Shown: one piece after another, positions 34,559 through 42,792 of the stretch
Layout: every line of letters starts with the position of its first letter
Numbering within the stretch: position 1 is the stretch's first letter
Assembly: GCA_036787835.1 (NCBI GenBank)
Contig: DAIQON010000003.1
Location: forward strand, 1-64,000
Length of the DNA: 64,000 nt
From: DAIQON01 sp036787835
GTDB lineage: Bacteria; Patescibacteriota; Saccharimonadia; Saccharimonadales; UBA4665
Reading direction: 5' to 3'
The notes under the pieces: model-generated
What the model was told of the DNA's origin: nothing
The model's input: the letters and a program-made list of their open reading frames with translations, nothing else
Databases searched by the model: none
Translations under genes and position numbers: made by a program

Positions 34559-35323
34559 TTATCTGTATTCTGGGTTGGTAAAGTCAAAGCGACTACCAGC
34601 ATCCCACTTCGACCGTTGATTACCATATGCAGGCATACCTCCGGCATCTTTAAGCATCTTAGCGAGATGTAATAGATTCCAAGTCATAAATGTTGTGTTC
34701 CGATTAGTAAAGTCATTATCCAGACCAACCAACTTATCTGAACCTTCTATTTTATCACCATAACTAGGTCCAGGGCCGGCCTCACCAATCCAGCCGGAAT
34801 CTGCTTGTGGAGGAATGGCGTAGCCAAGATGCTGCAAACTATACAGAACATTCATAGCGCAGTGTTTTATGCCATCTTCATTGCCGGTTATTAGACAGCC
34901 GCCGACTTTTCCATAAAAAGCATACTGACCACTAGAATTAAGGATGCTACTACAGGCATAGAGACGCTCAATAACTTTCTTAGTTTCTGAGCTATTATCT
35001 CCGAGCCAAATAGGGCCAGCCAGAACTAATATGTCCGCTTCCATTACTTCTTTGAAAATATCTGGCCAATCATCTTTTCGTGAGCCATGTTCAGTCATGT
35101 CGGGCCAAACACCGGTTGCTATGTCCTGGTCTATAGTTCGAATAACTCGAGTGTTTACTCCGTGTTTATCCATAATAAACTGTGAGACTGATATAAGTTT
35201 ATCGGTGTGGCTTTCGCCAGGAGATTTAGTTAAAGTACCGTTAAAAAATATCGCTTTAAGATCACTAAAATCATATTTCTTATCTGTTGACATAGCACCT
35301 CCTACGTATCTAAATTGTAACAT
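34559..35323 (-). CDS. Flavodoxin-like NAD(P)H-dependent reductase
   Basis: 254 residues with a flavodoxin/NADPH-dependent FMN reductase fold. The N-terminal strand KAIFFNGTL precedes a phosphate loop with SPGESHTDKL, the central segment DILVLAGPIWLGDNSS then KKVIERLYA is conserved, and GKVGGCLITGNEDG completes the flavin site. It reduces flavins or quinones. An AGGAGG Shine-Dalgarno lies 6-7 bases before the ATG. It is unrelated in detail to the reductase at 22.5 kb. Confidence 0.82.
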   Translation of the reverse strand: MLQFRYVGGAMSTDKKYDFSDLKAIFFNGTLTKSPGESHTDKLISVSQFIMDKHGVNTRVIRTIDQDIATGVWPDMTEHGSRKDDWPDIFKEVMEADILVLAGPIWLGDNSSETKKVIERLYACSSILNSSGQYAFYGKVGGCLITGNEDGIKHCAMNVLYSLQHLGYAIPPQADSGWIGEAGPGPSYGDKIEGSDKLVGLDNDFTNRNTTFMTWNLLHLAKMLKDAGGMPAYGNQRSKWDAGSRFDFTNPEYR

Positions 35324-35386
35324 GTTGTGCCAAATCGAATTTCAAACTTGCTACAATAGGTACTAACTAAAAGGAGGGCGACTGCT

Positions 35387-35719
35387 ATGACTTTTGAAGA
35401 GTATCAGACAAGAGCGCTAGATACCGTGGTTAAGAATAATGACCCGCTAATGGGTAAGACAATTTGGGCGATGGGAATCGTCGGCGAAGCAGGAGAGGTA
35501 ATAGAGAAATGGAAAAAGATTGTTGCCTATAAAGAAGGTAAAATATCTGATGCCGACCTTGACGAGCTTGCCAAGGAAATAGGAGATGTTCTATGGTACT
35601 GCGCAGTCTTTGCCGATTCACTAGGAATTAACCTTGAGGATATTGTCCAAAACAATCTCCAAAAACTACAAGACAGAAAAAAGCGAAGTGTAATTAAGGG
35701 CAAAGGAGACAACCGCTAG
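35387..35719 (+). CDS. MazG-type nucleotide pyrophosphohydrolase
   Basis: 110 residues, a single all-alpha MazG domain. The metal-binding EExxE/ExxD pattern is seen as GEAGEVIEKWKK (near 28-39) and ELAKEIGDVLWY (near 60-71). It hydrolyses dNTPs or NTPs to monophosphates, a sanitation or stress role. GGAGGGCG before the ATG is a clear ribosome binding site. It is divergent from the flavodoxin-like gene. Confidence 0.87.
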   Translation: MTFEEYQTRALDTVVKNNDPLMGKTIWAMGIVGEAGEVIEKWKKIVAYKEGKISDADLDELAKEIGDVLWYCAVFADSLGINLEDIVQNNLQKLQDRKKRSVIKGKGDNR

Positions 35720-35828
35720 GCTTGACGGCTTTCTGCTTTTCAACTAGTGTTTCTGCCATACGTTAGATAATATTATCTACCATCAATACGGTAGATGACA
35801 AACGTGACCATTAACCATACTTAGGGGT

Positions 35829-36766
35829 CTAGTTTACACGATTAGGGTACTGTCCTTTACTAGCATCTACCATGTTGTTTATCCAAAGTCTTATTGAGTT
35901 ATCGAATGATCCTTTTGTAGCCCAACCAAATGCAGGCGCTGCCCAAACGTTACCTTCATAATTTGAGAATGAAGCTGGCTCAGCCTCAAAACCAAAGCCA
36001 AATAACTTGTTGTCTTTTACCATGTCCAAAACCAGCTGCAGATTAAACATGTCATGAACAATACTAATAAGCATTGCGTCACTTTTCATTTTCGATAAAA
36101 GTTCATCGCTAAGAATAGTCTTTGTTTGGTCATTCAAGGCCATAGTCGGGAATATAACGTCTGCAGATGCGACTAGCTCGTTGAGTTCAACATACTTATA
36201 GTCATTTTGTTTGGGCTCTGCGACCAATAGATAACCTCCATGCCAAGGCCTGCGCAAATACTTGCTATTGCCGATCCGATATGGCCAAGTCCGATTATCC
36301 CAGCCTTCTTACCTCGAAGTTCAATGCCTTGGTATTTCATAAAGTCTTTATCGAAATCCATCGGGAAATCATCTTTAATAAGTCTAGGTATTTGCCTGGC
36401 AACATTAAACATCATGGTGATCGACCATTCGGCTATTGCCTCAGTAGAAAAGTTTCTAATATTACATATCGGAATATTATTGGAGTCTGCAAAAGAGGTG
36501 TCTATATATGAAAAGGATGTAGCTGCACTAAGTATCGCTTTTAGGCCAGGTATATCTTTATAATCTTCAGCTGTTAACTTCCAGCTCACATAATCTGGAT
36601 TAATACAGAGTAGGCGTTCTTCGTCGCCTTCAAATAGCTCCTTGCAGCTCGACAGTGGTGCTATTTCAGTTACAACCGTTGTTTCTAAACCGGCATTCTT
36701 TAAATTTTCCAGTAGCTCAGAGTTTATCAGCTTGTCCCAAAGTGGGTCAAAAATAAATGCTTTCAT
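35829..36766 (-). pseudogene. Frameshifted D-2-hydroxyacid dehydrogenase-like gene
   Basis: Two overlapping minus-strand reading frames together give one protein of about 310 residues. The N-terminal piece (36766 to about 36220) carries the substrate-domain start and the NAD motif GIIGLGHIGSAIA. The C-terminal piece (to 35829) continues from PKQNDYKYVELNELVASADV to KGQYPNRVN. The junction is a single-base shift within 36211-36226. Even if repaired, the catalytic Arg position reads SIVHDMF and the catalytic His motif TPH reads APAFGWAT; only the Glu (FEAEP) remains. TGC-TATTAT (36773-36781) ends 6 bases before the ATG, a leaderless start. Confidence 0.7.
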
Positions 36767-36797
36767 TACTTTATAATAGCAAAGTTGATTTCAATGT

Positions 36798-36825
36798 TTG
36801 ACACATTACTACAATTTTCTATACT
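36798..36825 (+). promoter_or_regulatory. Near-consensus promoter of a leaderless gene
   Basis: TTGACA (36798-36803), a 16-base spacer, TATACT (36820-36825), then 6 bases to the ATG at 36832. This is the clearest sigma70-type promoter placed directly on a start codon in the window. Confidence 0.65.
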
Positions 36826-36831
36826 TCTAGT

Positions 36832-37443
36832 ATGAGCGGTGAACTAGACATGATGCGTGAGCTCTATGGAGTTGAGAAAAAAGAACGCTGGGCATTATTC
36901 AGCGAATTCGTTGGTCAAGCCGATTCATATCATCAAAGAATCGGTGATGGGGAGCCAGGCCATTATCATGACTTTTTCGGACAGGAAACTTTGGTATTGG
37001 AAAGGAAAATACCTGGTATCGCAAGCCCTTACGTATTTCTCTCGGCATTCCAAGAAACTCAAACTGACGAACGAAGTGTAGAGCGAAGTATAAGAAGCAT
37101 CGCCGTTGATAGAAGCCACAAGGCTATAAGATGGTTATTCAGTACCCAAAAAATTATACTGGGAGAAGGGCCATATTCGGGCACGACTATAACTTCTCAG
37201 GATGAGGGCCCGCATACTTTTTCCCCAATCAGCAAAATTAGACACACCCGGCACTCAATCAATATGCGCAGGGCATATCTCATACCAGAGCGTCATTGGC
37301 ACCCGCTCGAAGGGGGTGATGAGCGAGCAGAGGTCCGCCATGTGCTAGGAGAAGCAATTGGTATTATATCGTCACTTGGATATGGAGAAGCTATTACTGC
37401 GGCAATCCCAGAAAACCTCGACGAAATCTCCATTGACTATTGA
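36832..37443 (+). CDS. Hypothetical protein
   Basis: 203 residues, soluble, with no family recognised. Noticeable features are an early EKKERWALFSEFVGQ helix, a His-rich patch (GHYHDFFGQ), the segment HTRHSINMRRAYLIPERHWH and a helical end (RHVLGEAIGIISSLGYGEAI). No signal peptide. It is transcribed from its own consensus promoter as a leaderless message, divergent from the broken dehydrogenase gene. Confidence 0.6.
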   Translation: MSGELDMMRELYGVEKKERWALFSEFVGQADSYHQRIGDGEPGHYHDFFGQETLVLERKIPGIASPYVFLSAFQETQTDERSVERSIRSIAVDRSHKAIRWLFSTQKIILGEGPYSGTTITSQDEGPHTFSPISKIRHTRHSINMRRAYLIPERHWHPLEGGDERAEVRHVLGEAIGIISSLGYGEAITAAIPENLDEISIDY

Positions 37444-37478
37444 TATATAGAATTTTAGTTAAAAATCGTCAGTCAAAT

Positions 37479-38582
37479 CTATTTTTCACGGTGCATGTTG
37501 TGTGCCATTTGAGCAATTTGTTTAGCAAAATGCGGGCCAACGCTCCAGCCTAATCCGCCGAAACCATAGGCATGAAGTAGTCTTTGGTTATGCGCATCGG
37601 GAGCAACACGGATACCGGTACCCTCAACTTCAACTCTATATCCAGCTGAATGGAAAAGAATTTCAACATTGTCTAAAAAGTCTGGCTCTAAACCTTCAAC
37701 TAGTGGTGCCGTCTTACGGAATGTTTCACCGAGTCTTTCAAAAAGCTCATCAGCCTCACGCTCTTCAGGTATCGGCCTAGCAGGATTTTCTATATATAGT
37801 GCTCCACAAACGACTGTGCCGTCTTCGCGAGGCATCATAACCATATCTTCAACGCTAATAGCTTCTTTTGGTATCTGATGTCCATCTTTTGGCCTAACAA
37901 CAAAGGTATGTCCCTTAAATTCATTTATTTTTGTTGTTGGGTCAAGACTAGCAGCACCCATGCCTGTAGCATTTACTATGACTCCTCTCAGCCCATCCAA
38001 ATCTTGCAAATTAATTCTAGCTTTTTTGAACCTTACTCCAAGTCGTTCTGCCTGATCGGCTAAATAGGCAACTGTCTTCCTGGTGTTTATCGAGAAAGTG
38101 TCGAAAGTTAGCCCAACGTCAAAATCCATAGGATCGCCGTTAGAACCGGTTAGTGATACAGGGCTGGAAAGGGCTTCTTGCCTAGCATTCATAGCCTCAA
38201 CTAAACCATCTGGCCATGGGCTATTGCTATTAATTAATTCGAGGTTAGTTAGTGCCATTACCCCAGTTTCATGGGGCCTGCTAGCTAGTTCAGAGTAAAA
38301 CACCCTCGAGAAATCTGTTACTTCACCAATGGATAAGCCACCGAGAAGGGTGTCTTGATGCTCAGCAGGGACCCAGGGTAAAAACTGACCAACGGCCATA
38401 GATGACGTAGAGTCAATATCAAGACTAGCAGGCTTGCCTTGGCTGCTAATAACTTCAACATCATGACCTTGCTCGGCAAGTGCATGAGCTGTTAATACTC
38501 CAATAATACCTGAGCCAATTACGGTAAACCTTTCCTGATCAACAGGTCCGGAAACATCTTGGGATAACTCTTCTCCTACCAT
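37479..38582 (-). CDS. FAD-dependent oxidoreductase, D-amino-acid-oxidase-like
   Basis: 367 residues of the DAO family. Dinucleotide-binding VIGSGIIG is at 21-28. The C-terminus IRVAPDAHNQRLLHAYGFGG then LGWSVGPHFAKQI matches the FAD-binding end of D-amino-acid and D-aspartate oxidases (HnYGHGGxGW), though the usual second His is Phe. It could oxidise D-amino acids from peptidoglycan turnover (inference). The start overlaps a leaderless promoter: TATACT (38590-38595) ends 7 bases before the ATG. Confidence 0.78.
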   Translation of the reverse strand: MVGEELSQDVSGPVDQERFTVIGSGIIGVLTAHALAEQGHDVEVISSQGKPASLDIDSTSSMAVGQFLPWVPAEHQDTLLGGLSIGEVTDFSRVFYSELASRPHETGVMALTNLELINSNSPWPDGLVEAMNARQEALSSPVSLTGSNGDPMDFDVGLTFDTFSINTRKTVAYLADQAERLGVRFKKARINLQDLDGLRGVIVNATGMGAASLDPTTKINEFKGHTFVVRPKDGHQIPKEAISVEDMVMMPREDGTVVCGALYIENPARPIPEEREADELFERLGETFRKTAPLVEGLEPDFLDNVEILFHSAGYRVEVEGTGIRVAPDAHNQRLLHAYGFGGLGWSVGPHFAKQIAQMAHNMHREK

Positions 38583-38646
38583 TTAGCTAAGTATAACAAA
38601 TGCCTAAATTCATATCGAGTAAATTGACTAGTGTTAGCCGATCAGT

Positions 38647-39618
38647 TTACAGGCCAGCTAGCTCTTTAAACTTGTCCGAGCCTAGAATAAGTTCTAACAC
38701 GGTGCTGGCAACGTGTAGTCGTTTGTCAAAACGATGCCGACCATCTTCTGTGGCATCGACTAACAGCTTCTCGATACCAGCCTGGGGCATTCTGTCTTTT
38801 GCTATTTTTTCTACAACGCTATCGCCTAGTCCAGATACTAGGTTCAAAGCCCCCCATGTTGCTCCACCATGTTGCTTTGCATAGATGTGGTAGGCGCTAG
38901 CATCAGTATCTGGTAATTCAGCACTCTTAGGGTCTATCACCACGCCAGATAATACGCTGGTTTCAGACCCTCCAGGTGTCTTACTGCCGAATAAATGAAG
39001 ATCAATCTTAGTAAAAGCCAATTCTCCAAGCACGGCATGACGATGCGCACTCGCAGCTTGTAGTAGATCGGCTGGAACAACATATTTCTCTGCTCGACGT
39101 CTTGAGTACCACTTTCTTCTTACAGATAATTCAAGATTTGGGTAGCCGACCCGGACAGCCGCTTGTTCATTTCGCTGACTTAAGTTATAAATCTTCGTGT
39201 TCGACCTGTCTGCAAATTTATCAAAAAGACTCTGTGCCGTCGCCACATCTTCACTGGCTTCATTCAAAGCATTTATGTTTGGCCCCCACAGGTTGAGTTC
39301 AGCCCTAAGACTGCTTACAACCCCTTCGCTATCACTAACCGTGGTAGGGAAGCTTAGCCAGCTATTAATAGTGTCGGCCTCACTTAATGGATCAATCACG
39401 CCCTCGGACCAATCATTCCACTGCTGCTCTAATAAAGGCAACCGTAGCGCCTGATCTTCTGGGAGCATTAATCCGGCGACTGTCGCTATTCGCTGTATAG
39501 CTTCACGTTTTAGGTGCTCAAGTCTATCGGTTTCAAATACGCTATCTAGATCAGCAGAGAGTCCGTGTAATGGATGTTCTGCACCAGCTAGTCCTGGTAA
39601 TGAGGATTGTTGTGTCAT
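38647..39618 (-). CDS. Hypothetical protein (323 aa)
   Basis: 323 residues, soluble, no family recognised. The N-terminal third is acidic and helical. A basic segment (LSVRRKWYSRRRAEKYVV, about 165-182) sits in the middle. The C-terminal part (AYHIYAKQHGGATWGALNLV, GIEKLLVDATEDGRHRFDKR) is mixed. TATAAA (39625-39630) ends 6 bases before the ATG, so the start is probably leaderless. It lies 64 bases upstream of the oxidase-like gene on the same strand. Confidence 0.6.
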   Translation of the reverse strand: MTQQSSLPGLAGAEHPLHGLSADLDSVFETDRLEHLKREAIQRIATVAGLMLPEDQALRLPLLEQQWNDWSEGVIDPLSEADTINSWLSFPTTVSDSEGVVSSLRAELNLWGPNINALNEASEDVATAQSLFDKFADRSNTKIYNLSQRNEQAAVRVGYPNLELSVRRKWYSRRRAEKYVVPADLLQAASAHRHAVLGELAFTKIDLHLFGSKTPGGSETSVLSGVVIDPKSAELPDTDASAYHIYAKQHGGATWGALNLVSGLGDSVVEKIAKDRMPQAGIEKLLVDATEDGRHRFDKRLHVASTVLELILGSDKFKELAGL

Positions 39619-39691
39619 TACACTTTTATATCATATTGCTAATTATTAATCAAATACTATTGGCCTTAGGCATGAATTATTGAGTAAATTA

Positions 39692-39785
39692 TGGTGAGCC
39701 AGCTAGACTCGAATTGTAGCCATATCTTATGAGAGATTGTTCAGCGGTATGTTGCTCTAGTTTAACGATCTGGAGCTTACCATTC
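39692..39785 (-). pseudogene. tRNA-Met-like relic
   Basis: On the minus strand the order is GCTC...GAGC (D-stem), an anticodon-loop-like CTCATAA (CAT), then a T-arm-like GCTAC-AATTCGAGT-CTAGC, then TGGCTCA-CCA. The bases between the D-arm and the anticodon are about 15 too many, the anticodon and T stems are mismatched and the 5' acceptor strand does not pair well. It therefore looks like a decayed elongator tRNA-Met or a tRNA fragment left by recombination. Confidence 0.4.
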
Positions 39786-39805
39786 CCCAGAGGAGTGGAA
39801 TCTAG

Positions 39806-40072
39806 CTAATAGACCTGGTTATGAGTACCGATGTCTAAAAATTCGTAATATTCTTCTGTTTCTCTATATACCACTCTTATATCGCCAGTAACAGACCACG
39901 CCCTAAATGTTCTTTTTTTACCCTTTAATCCGCGGTCATTAAGAGGATTTCCTCTAACACCACTAATAAACATCTGTAATCTTAATTCGAATTGTTTTAC
40001 TAAGTTTTCACGAGGCCTAATACGAGTTTTAAAGTGCTTATCGAAATTTTTATCCCGTTGTATGGGATTCAC
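39806..40072 (-). CDS. RelE/YafQ-family mRNA interferase toxin
   Basis: 88 residues of the RelE/ParE fold, closest in pattern to YafQ: LKGKKRTFRAWSVTGDIRVV then YRETEEYYEFLDIGTHNQVY, with basic residues for RNA contact and the typical GTHxxxY end. Such toxins cut ribosome-bound mRNA. The start is GTG (40072-40070), sharing one base with the TAG stop of the antitoxin frame, the usual coupled arrangement. The toxin frame is intact although the antitoxin is interrupted. Confidence 0.8.
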   Translation of the reverse strand: MNPIQRDKNFDKHFKTRIRPRENLVKQFELRLQMFISGVRGNPLNDRGLKGKKRTFRAWSVTGDIRVVYRETEEYYEFLDIGTHNQVY

Positions 40073-40353
40073 TACTTCAGATCTTCCATGAACTCTTCAG
40101 CTGTAGTGTATGTTTTTAGCTTACCTGCTTTTCTTAGGACTGCCATTTCTGATATAGCTTCTTCGTAGCGATTATCTGCGGTTGTACTTAGGGTAATTGA
40201 GGGTAAGCCTAAATCAATCCTTCAGCCCTCAACCTCAGATTTTGCCCAAAATCGTATATAAGCCTGTGCTGAATCAAAGCCAAATTCTTTAGCACGCAGC
40301 TCTAGGCCATCTCTTACGTCACTATCAATTGGTACTTGTAATTTTGTTGTCAT
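40072..40353 (-). pseudogene. RelB/DinJ-type antitoxin interrupted by TGA
   Basis: From ATG at 40353 the frame reads MTTKLQVPIDSDVRDGLELR then AKEFGFDSAQAYIRFWAKSE, VEG, then TGA at 40224-40222, and continues RIDLGLPSITLSTTADNRYE to ELFMEDLK-like helical residues (EEFMEDLK) and TAG at 40074-40072. The N-terminal ribbon-helix-helix part and the toxin-binding C-terminal part are both recognisable in one frame of 93 codons. Only codon 44 is wrong. Either it is a nonsense mutation or the sequence has an error. Confidence 0.7.
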
Positions 40354-40498
40354 ACATTAATGGTATCAAGTAGTATAATTATGTCACTGGAGAGCCAGAT
40401 CAAGGCTATAGGAACAGCTATGGTTATGGATTGGAGAATGGATTGCGTTATATGTAAATAGGATGGATAATTATGTCATCAACAATATATAAACAAAC

Positions 40499-40840
40499 AT
40501 GCATCCTTACGAAACCTGGCTAGTAATATTTTTCGGTCTACCTCTAATTGTATTTTGGTGCTTATTTACTAAAACACTTTGGAAGTACAGACTATCTATT
40601 ATTTGGGTAGTGGCATTTTGTATAATATTCGGTTTCGCTTGGGATGTTTTAGCAATACATACTAAGATTTGGGGCTGGCCAGCAGCATGTTGTTCTTTGC
40701 CTCGAGTTAAAGGACTGCCTTTAGAAGAGTTCTTCTTCATGGCTTTAATGGCGCTAAATATATCAACTGTTACGCTAATAATTAGAGATATTTTCTTAAG
40801 TCATCACTGGTTAAAGAAAGGCAAGAAGAGGCCGGCATGA
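40499..40840 (+). CDS. Lycopene cyclase domain protein (first half)
   Basis: 113 residues with three membrane helices. The family pattern FAWDVLAIHTKIWGWPA, then a short loop, then LPRVKGLPLEEFFFM, matches the heterodimeric CrtYc/CrtYd lycopene cyclase domain, in which W-D and P-x-E-E are conserved. With its partner, encoded in the overlapping next gene, it could cyclise the ends of a carotenoid. No phytoene synthase or desaturase is in the window. Confidence 0.72.
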   Translation: MHPYETWLVIFFGLPLIVFWCLFTKTLWKYRLSIIWVVAFCIIFGFAWDVLAIHTKIWGWPAACCSLPRVKGLPLEEFFFMALMALNISTVTLIIRDIFLSHHWLKKGKKRPA

Positions 40841-41181
40841 GGCACTTAACCTATTTATTTAGTATTATTGGCTTTTGTGGAATCCCGTGGCTAATAATGT
40901 TGAAATACCAGGAAAGAATGTTAAAAAAATACGAAAAAGTTATTTTACTTGTTGTCGCCACTAGTATTTTATTCTCTGCCTCTGACTTCTTCACACTGAG
41001 GTGGGGTGCATGGTATTACAACCCAGGGCAAACATTAAATATACGTTTTATTACTGAAATTGAAACTTTCTTGTTTGCAGCAGCCGTATTTTTGGTCGTA
41101 GCCTCAGCAACGATTATTTCTGCTGCAATGGTAGATAATAGAAGCAGACAGTTAAAGAGAAGAAGCAAAAGAAAAACTTAG
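40837..41181 (+). CDS. Lycopene cyclase domain protein (second half)
   Basis: 114 residues with three membrane helices. ASDFFTLRWGAWYYNPGQTLN then ITEIETFLF (in separate motifs) corresponds to the W-D...W-x-Y...P-x-E-E-x-x-F pattern of the second cyclase domain, with the Pro lost. The ATG overlaps the stop of the first half by 4 bases, so the two are made together. The C-terminus is basic (RSKRKT), and the 3' end overlaps the next, opposite gene by 30 bases. Confidence 0.65.
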   Translation: MRHLTYLFSIIGFCGIPWLIMLKYQERMLKKYEKVILLVVATSILFSASDFFTLRWGAWYYNPGQTLNIRFITEIETFLFAAAVFLVVASATIISAAMVDNRSRQLKRRSKRKT

Positions 41182-41766
41182 ATCAACTAGAGAACCAAGT
41201 GGGTTCCACGACAAAGGCACTGGCAATCCAAAATCGTACTCTGTATTCGCCGCATAGATACGTTGACCTACTTCCTCTACGCCGGTATAGCCTAAACCTT
41301 GAATATCGGCTATATCCCCGCGGGAAGGAACAAGCGGGTATGCAAACACCGAGGCAAGCACAAGAGCTGGCATCTTTCTAGCAAATGAAAACCTAGTGAA
41401 TGGTTCAGTGGCCACGAAGGGCTCACTAGCTCCACTCATGTCAACAACCCTAAAGAACTGAACACCGTAGCTCGTGGCTGTTGCGCCCACCCTGGCTGCC
41501 GCCCACGCGTGTGCCGACTCATGACGTACTTCTTCATCTATATCAGCTTCTGGTCGTTCGCCGCCCAGTTGAGCATTAATAGCCAGAAGCATCTCCTTGA
41601 AGTTTTCAGGACTTGCTACAACAAGTGTTGCAGCGTCTACAGGAGCAGGTGACTGATTCACGGAATCACCAAAACCGTCCTGACTACGCATCTCGGACGG
41701 ATTCGAGGCATGAAACATAATGGGCGCAGCTTCAATGGCCTCTAAGATTCTGTGGCTAACTGTCAT
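41152..41766 (-). CDS. Putative HExxH metallopeptidase-like protein
   Basis: 204 residues. A zinc-protease motif HESAH lies in the helix VRHESAHAWAAARVG (about residues 84-98), resembling the M41/FtsH peptidase helix (HExGHxxxA). The third ligand is not obvious. No ATPase domain, signal or membrane segment is present. No close family is recognised. TGC-TAATGT (41773-41781) ends 6 bases before the ATG, a probable leaderless start. Confidence 0.5.
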   Translation of the reverse strand: MTVSHRILEAIEAAPIMFHASNPSEMRSQDGFGDSVNQSPAPVDAATLVVASPENFKEMLLAINAQLGGERPEADIDEEVRHESAHAWAAARVGATATSYGVQFFRVVDMSGASEPFVATEPFTRFSFARKMPALVLASVFAYPLVPSRGDIADIQGLGYTGVEEVGQRIYAANTEYDFGLPVPLSWNPLGSLVDLSFSFASSL

Positions 41767-41930
41767 AGTCGTACATTAGCATAAACACCTTACTTTGTCA
41801 ATGTTTGTAACAGAGGTGAAGAAAATATAGAACCATAGTGGAGCTCGTACCTGATAACAGATATAAATCTATTAGAAAAATAAAGTAGTGAACCAAGCCA
41901 AAACGTATGGGAATGGGTTATGGTTAGAAC

Positions 41931-42524
41931 TCAGTCAGTGGAATGAGCTACTGAAAGGTTCTTGCGTCTTATTACAAGCATAAGACTAAATAATATGTTA
42001 GCAGCAGTCCAAACAGCAGGGTAAAGGACTGTTAAAATACTATACTGACGTAAGGCTAAAATACTAAGTCCATGCCTAAAGCCATTGAGACTCCATAAAA
42101 ATAGGGTTTCTTCGTGCGGTTTTTTCCATGACTTTCTTATAGTTGGGATAAAACCAATCATGTCTATGCTGACAAGTAAGATTACAGATAAAGCAGGCTG
42201 TTTAGCGAACATCCAAATGCCTGTTGCAACAAGTGCTGCAATAAAAAAGACTGTATCTGACTTAGTTATGTTCTTGTCGCCATGTTTAAGTCCTAGGAAA
42301 AATACTATAAAAGAAAACACTCCTGCGGATAAAGTTACCCATGCTCCTGGGCCACCATTACCCTTAACCTGCAGAGCAAAGATAATAGTTGTTAAGAATC
42401 CCCAAACAAACCAACTGTATATATGGGGCTTGGTTTTACCTTTTAATATATCTCTTATATATGGTACATAGGCCACAAATGACAGAACGACTGCAATAAC
42501 ACCAATTGTTTCTTTTATTATCAT
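41931..42524 (-). CDS. PQ-loop/SWEET-like membrane protein
   Basis: 197 residues with about seven membrane helices arranged as two similar halves: VAYVPYIRDILKGKTKPHIY then SWFVWGF, and IGFIPTIRKSWKKPHEE then LFLWSLNGF. The P-Y/T-I-R...K...P pattern followed by W resembles PQ-loop proteins, such as SWEET sugar carriers and lysosomal amino acid exporters. Transport of a small metabolite is inferred only. TGC-TATGAT (42533-42541) lies 8 bases before the ATG. Confidence 0.6.
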   Translation of the reverse strand: MIIKETIGVIAVVLSFVAYVPYIRDILKGKTKPHIYSWFVWGFLTTIIFALQVKGNGGPGAWVTLSAGVFSFIVFFLGLKHGDKNITKSDTVFFIAALVATGIWMFAKQPALSVILLVSIDMIGFIPTIRKSWKKPHEETLFLWSLNGFRHGLSILALRQYSILTVLYPAVWTAANILFSLMLVIRRKNLSVAHSTD

Positions 42525-42587
42525 CTGGTCATATCATAGCAAAGTCAGATAAACTCTAATAAATCAGAATACTAAGCATAAGCATCT

Positions 42588-42664
42588 TGGTGACCCCTGC
42601 GGGATTCGAACCCGCGATCTTCTGGATGAGAACCAGATATCCTGAACCGCTAGACGAAGGGGCC
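42588..42664 (-). tRNA. tRNA-Glu (CTC)
   Basis: On the minus strand, acceptor GGCCCCT pairs with AGGGGTC. The anticodon stem TCTGG/CCAGA closes loop TTCTCAT with anticodon CTC. The T-arm is GCGGG-TTCGAAT-CCCGC, and CCA is encoded at 42590-42588. It is in line with gltX elsewhere in the window. Confidence 0.95.
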
Positions 42665-42792
42665 ATATTGGTAGGTTTTCCAGATTAATACTATACCATC
42701 TTTAGGCCTTAAATAAACCAAGTTAAGTCAAATTTCTTAAAATATTGCATATCTGTAAGCCAAGCGGGATAATGTAGTTAGCAATAAAGCAT

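Noticed and set aside
40072..40353. Alternative genetic code (UGA read as an amino acid)
   Set aside because: Elsewhere UGA ends genes cleanly (for example 1287 region, 4332 region) and conserved enzymes have no internal UGA, so the antitoxin TGA is a local change.
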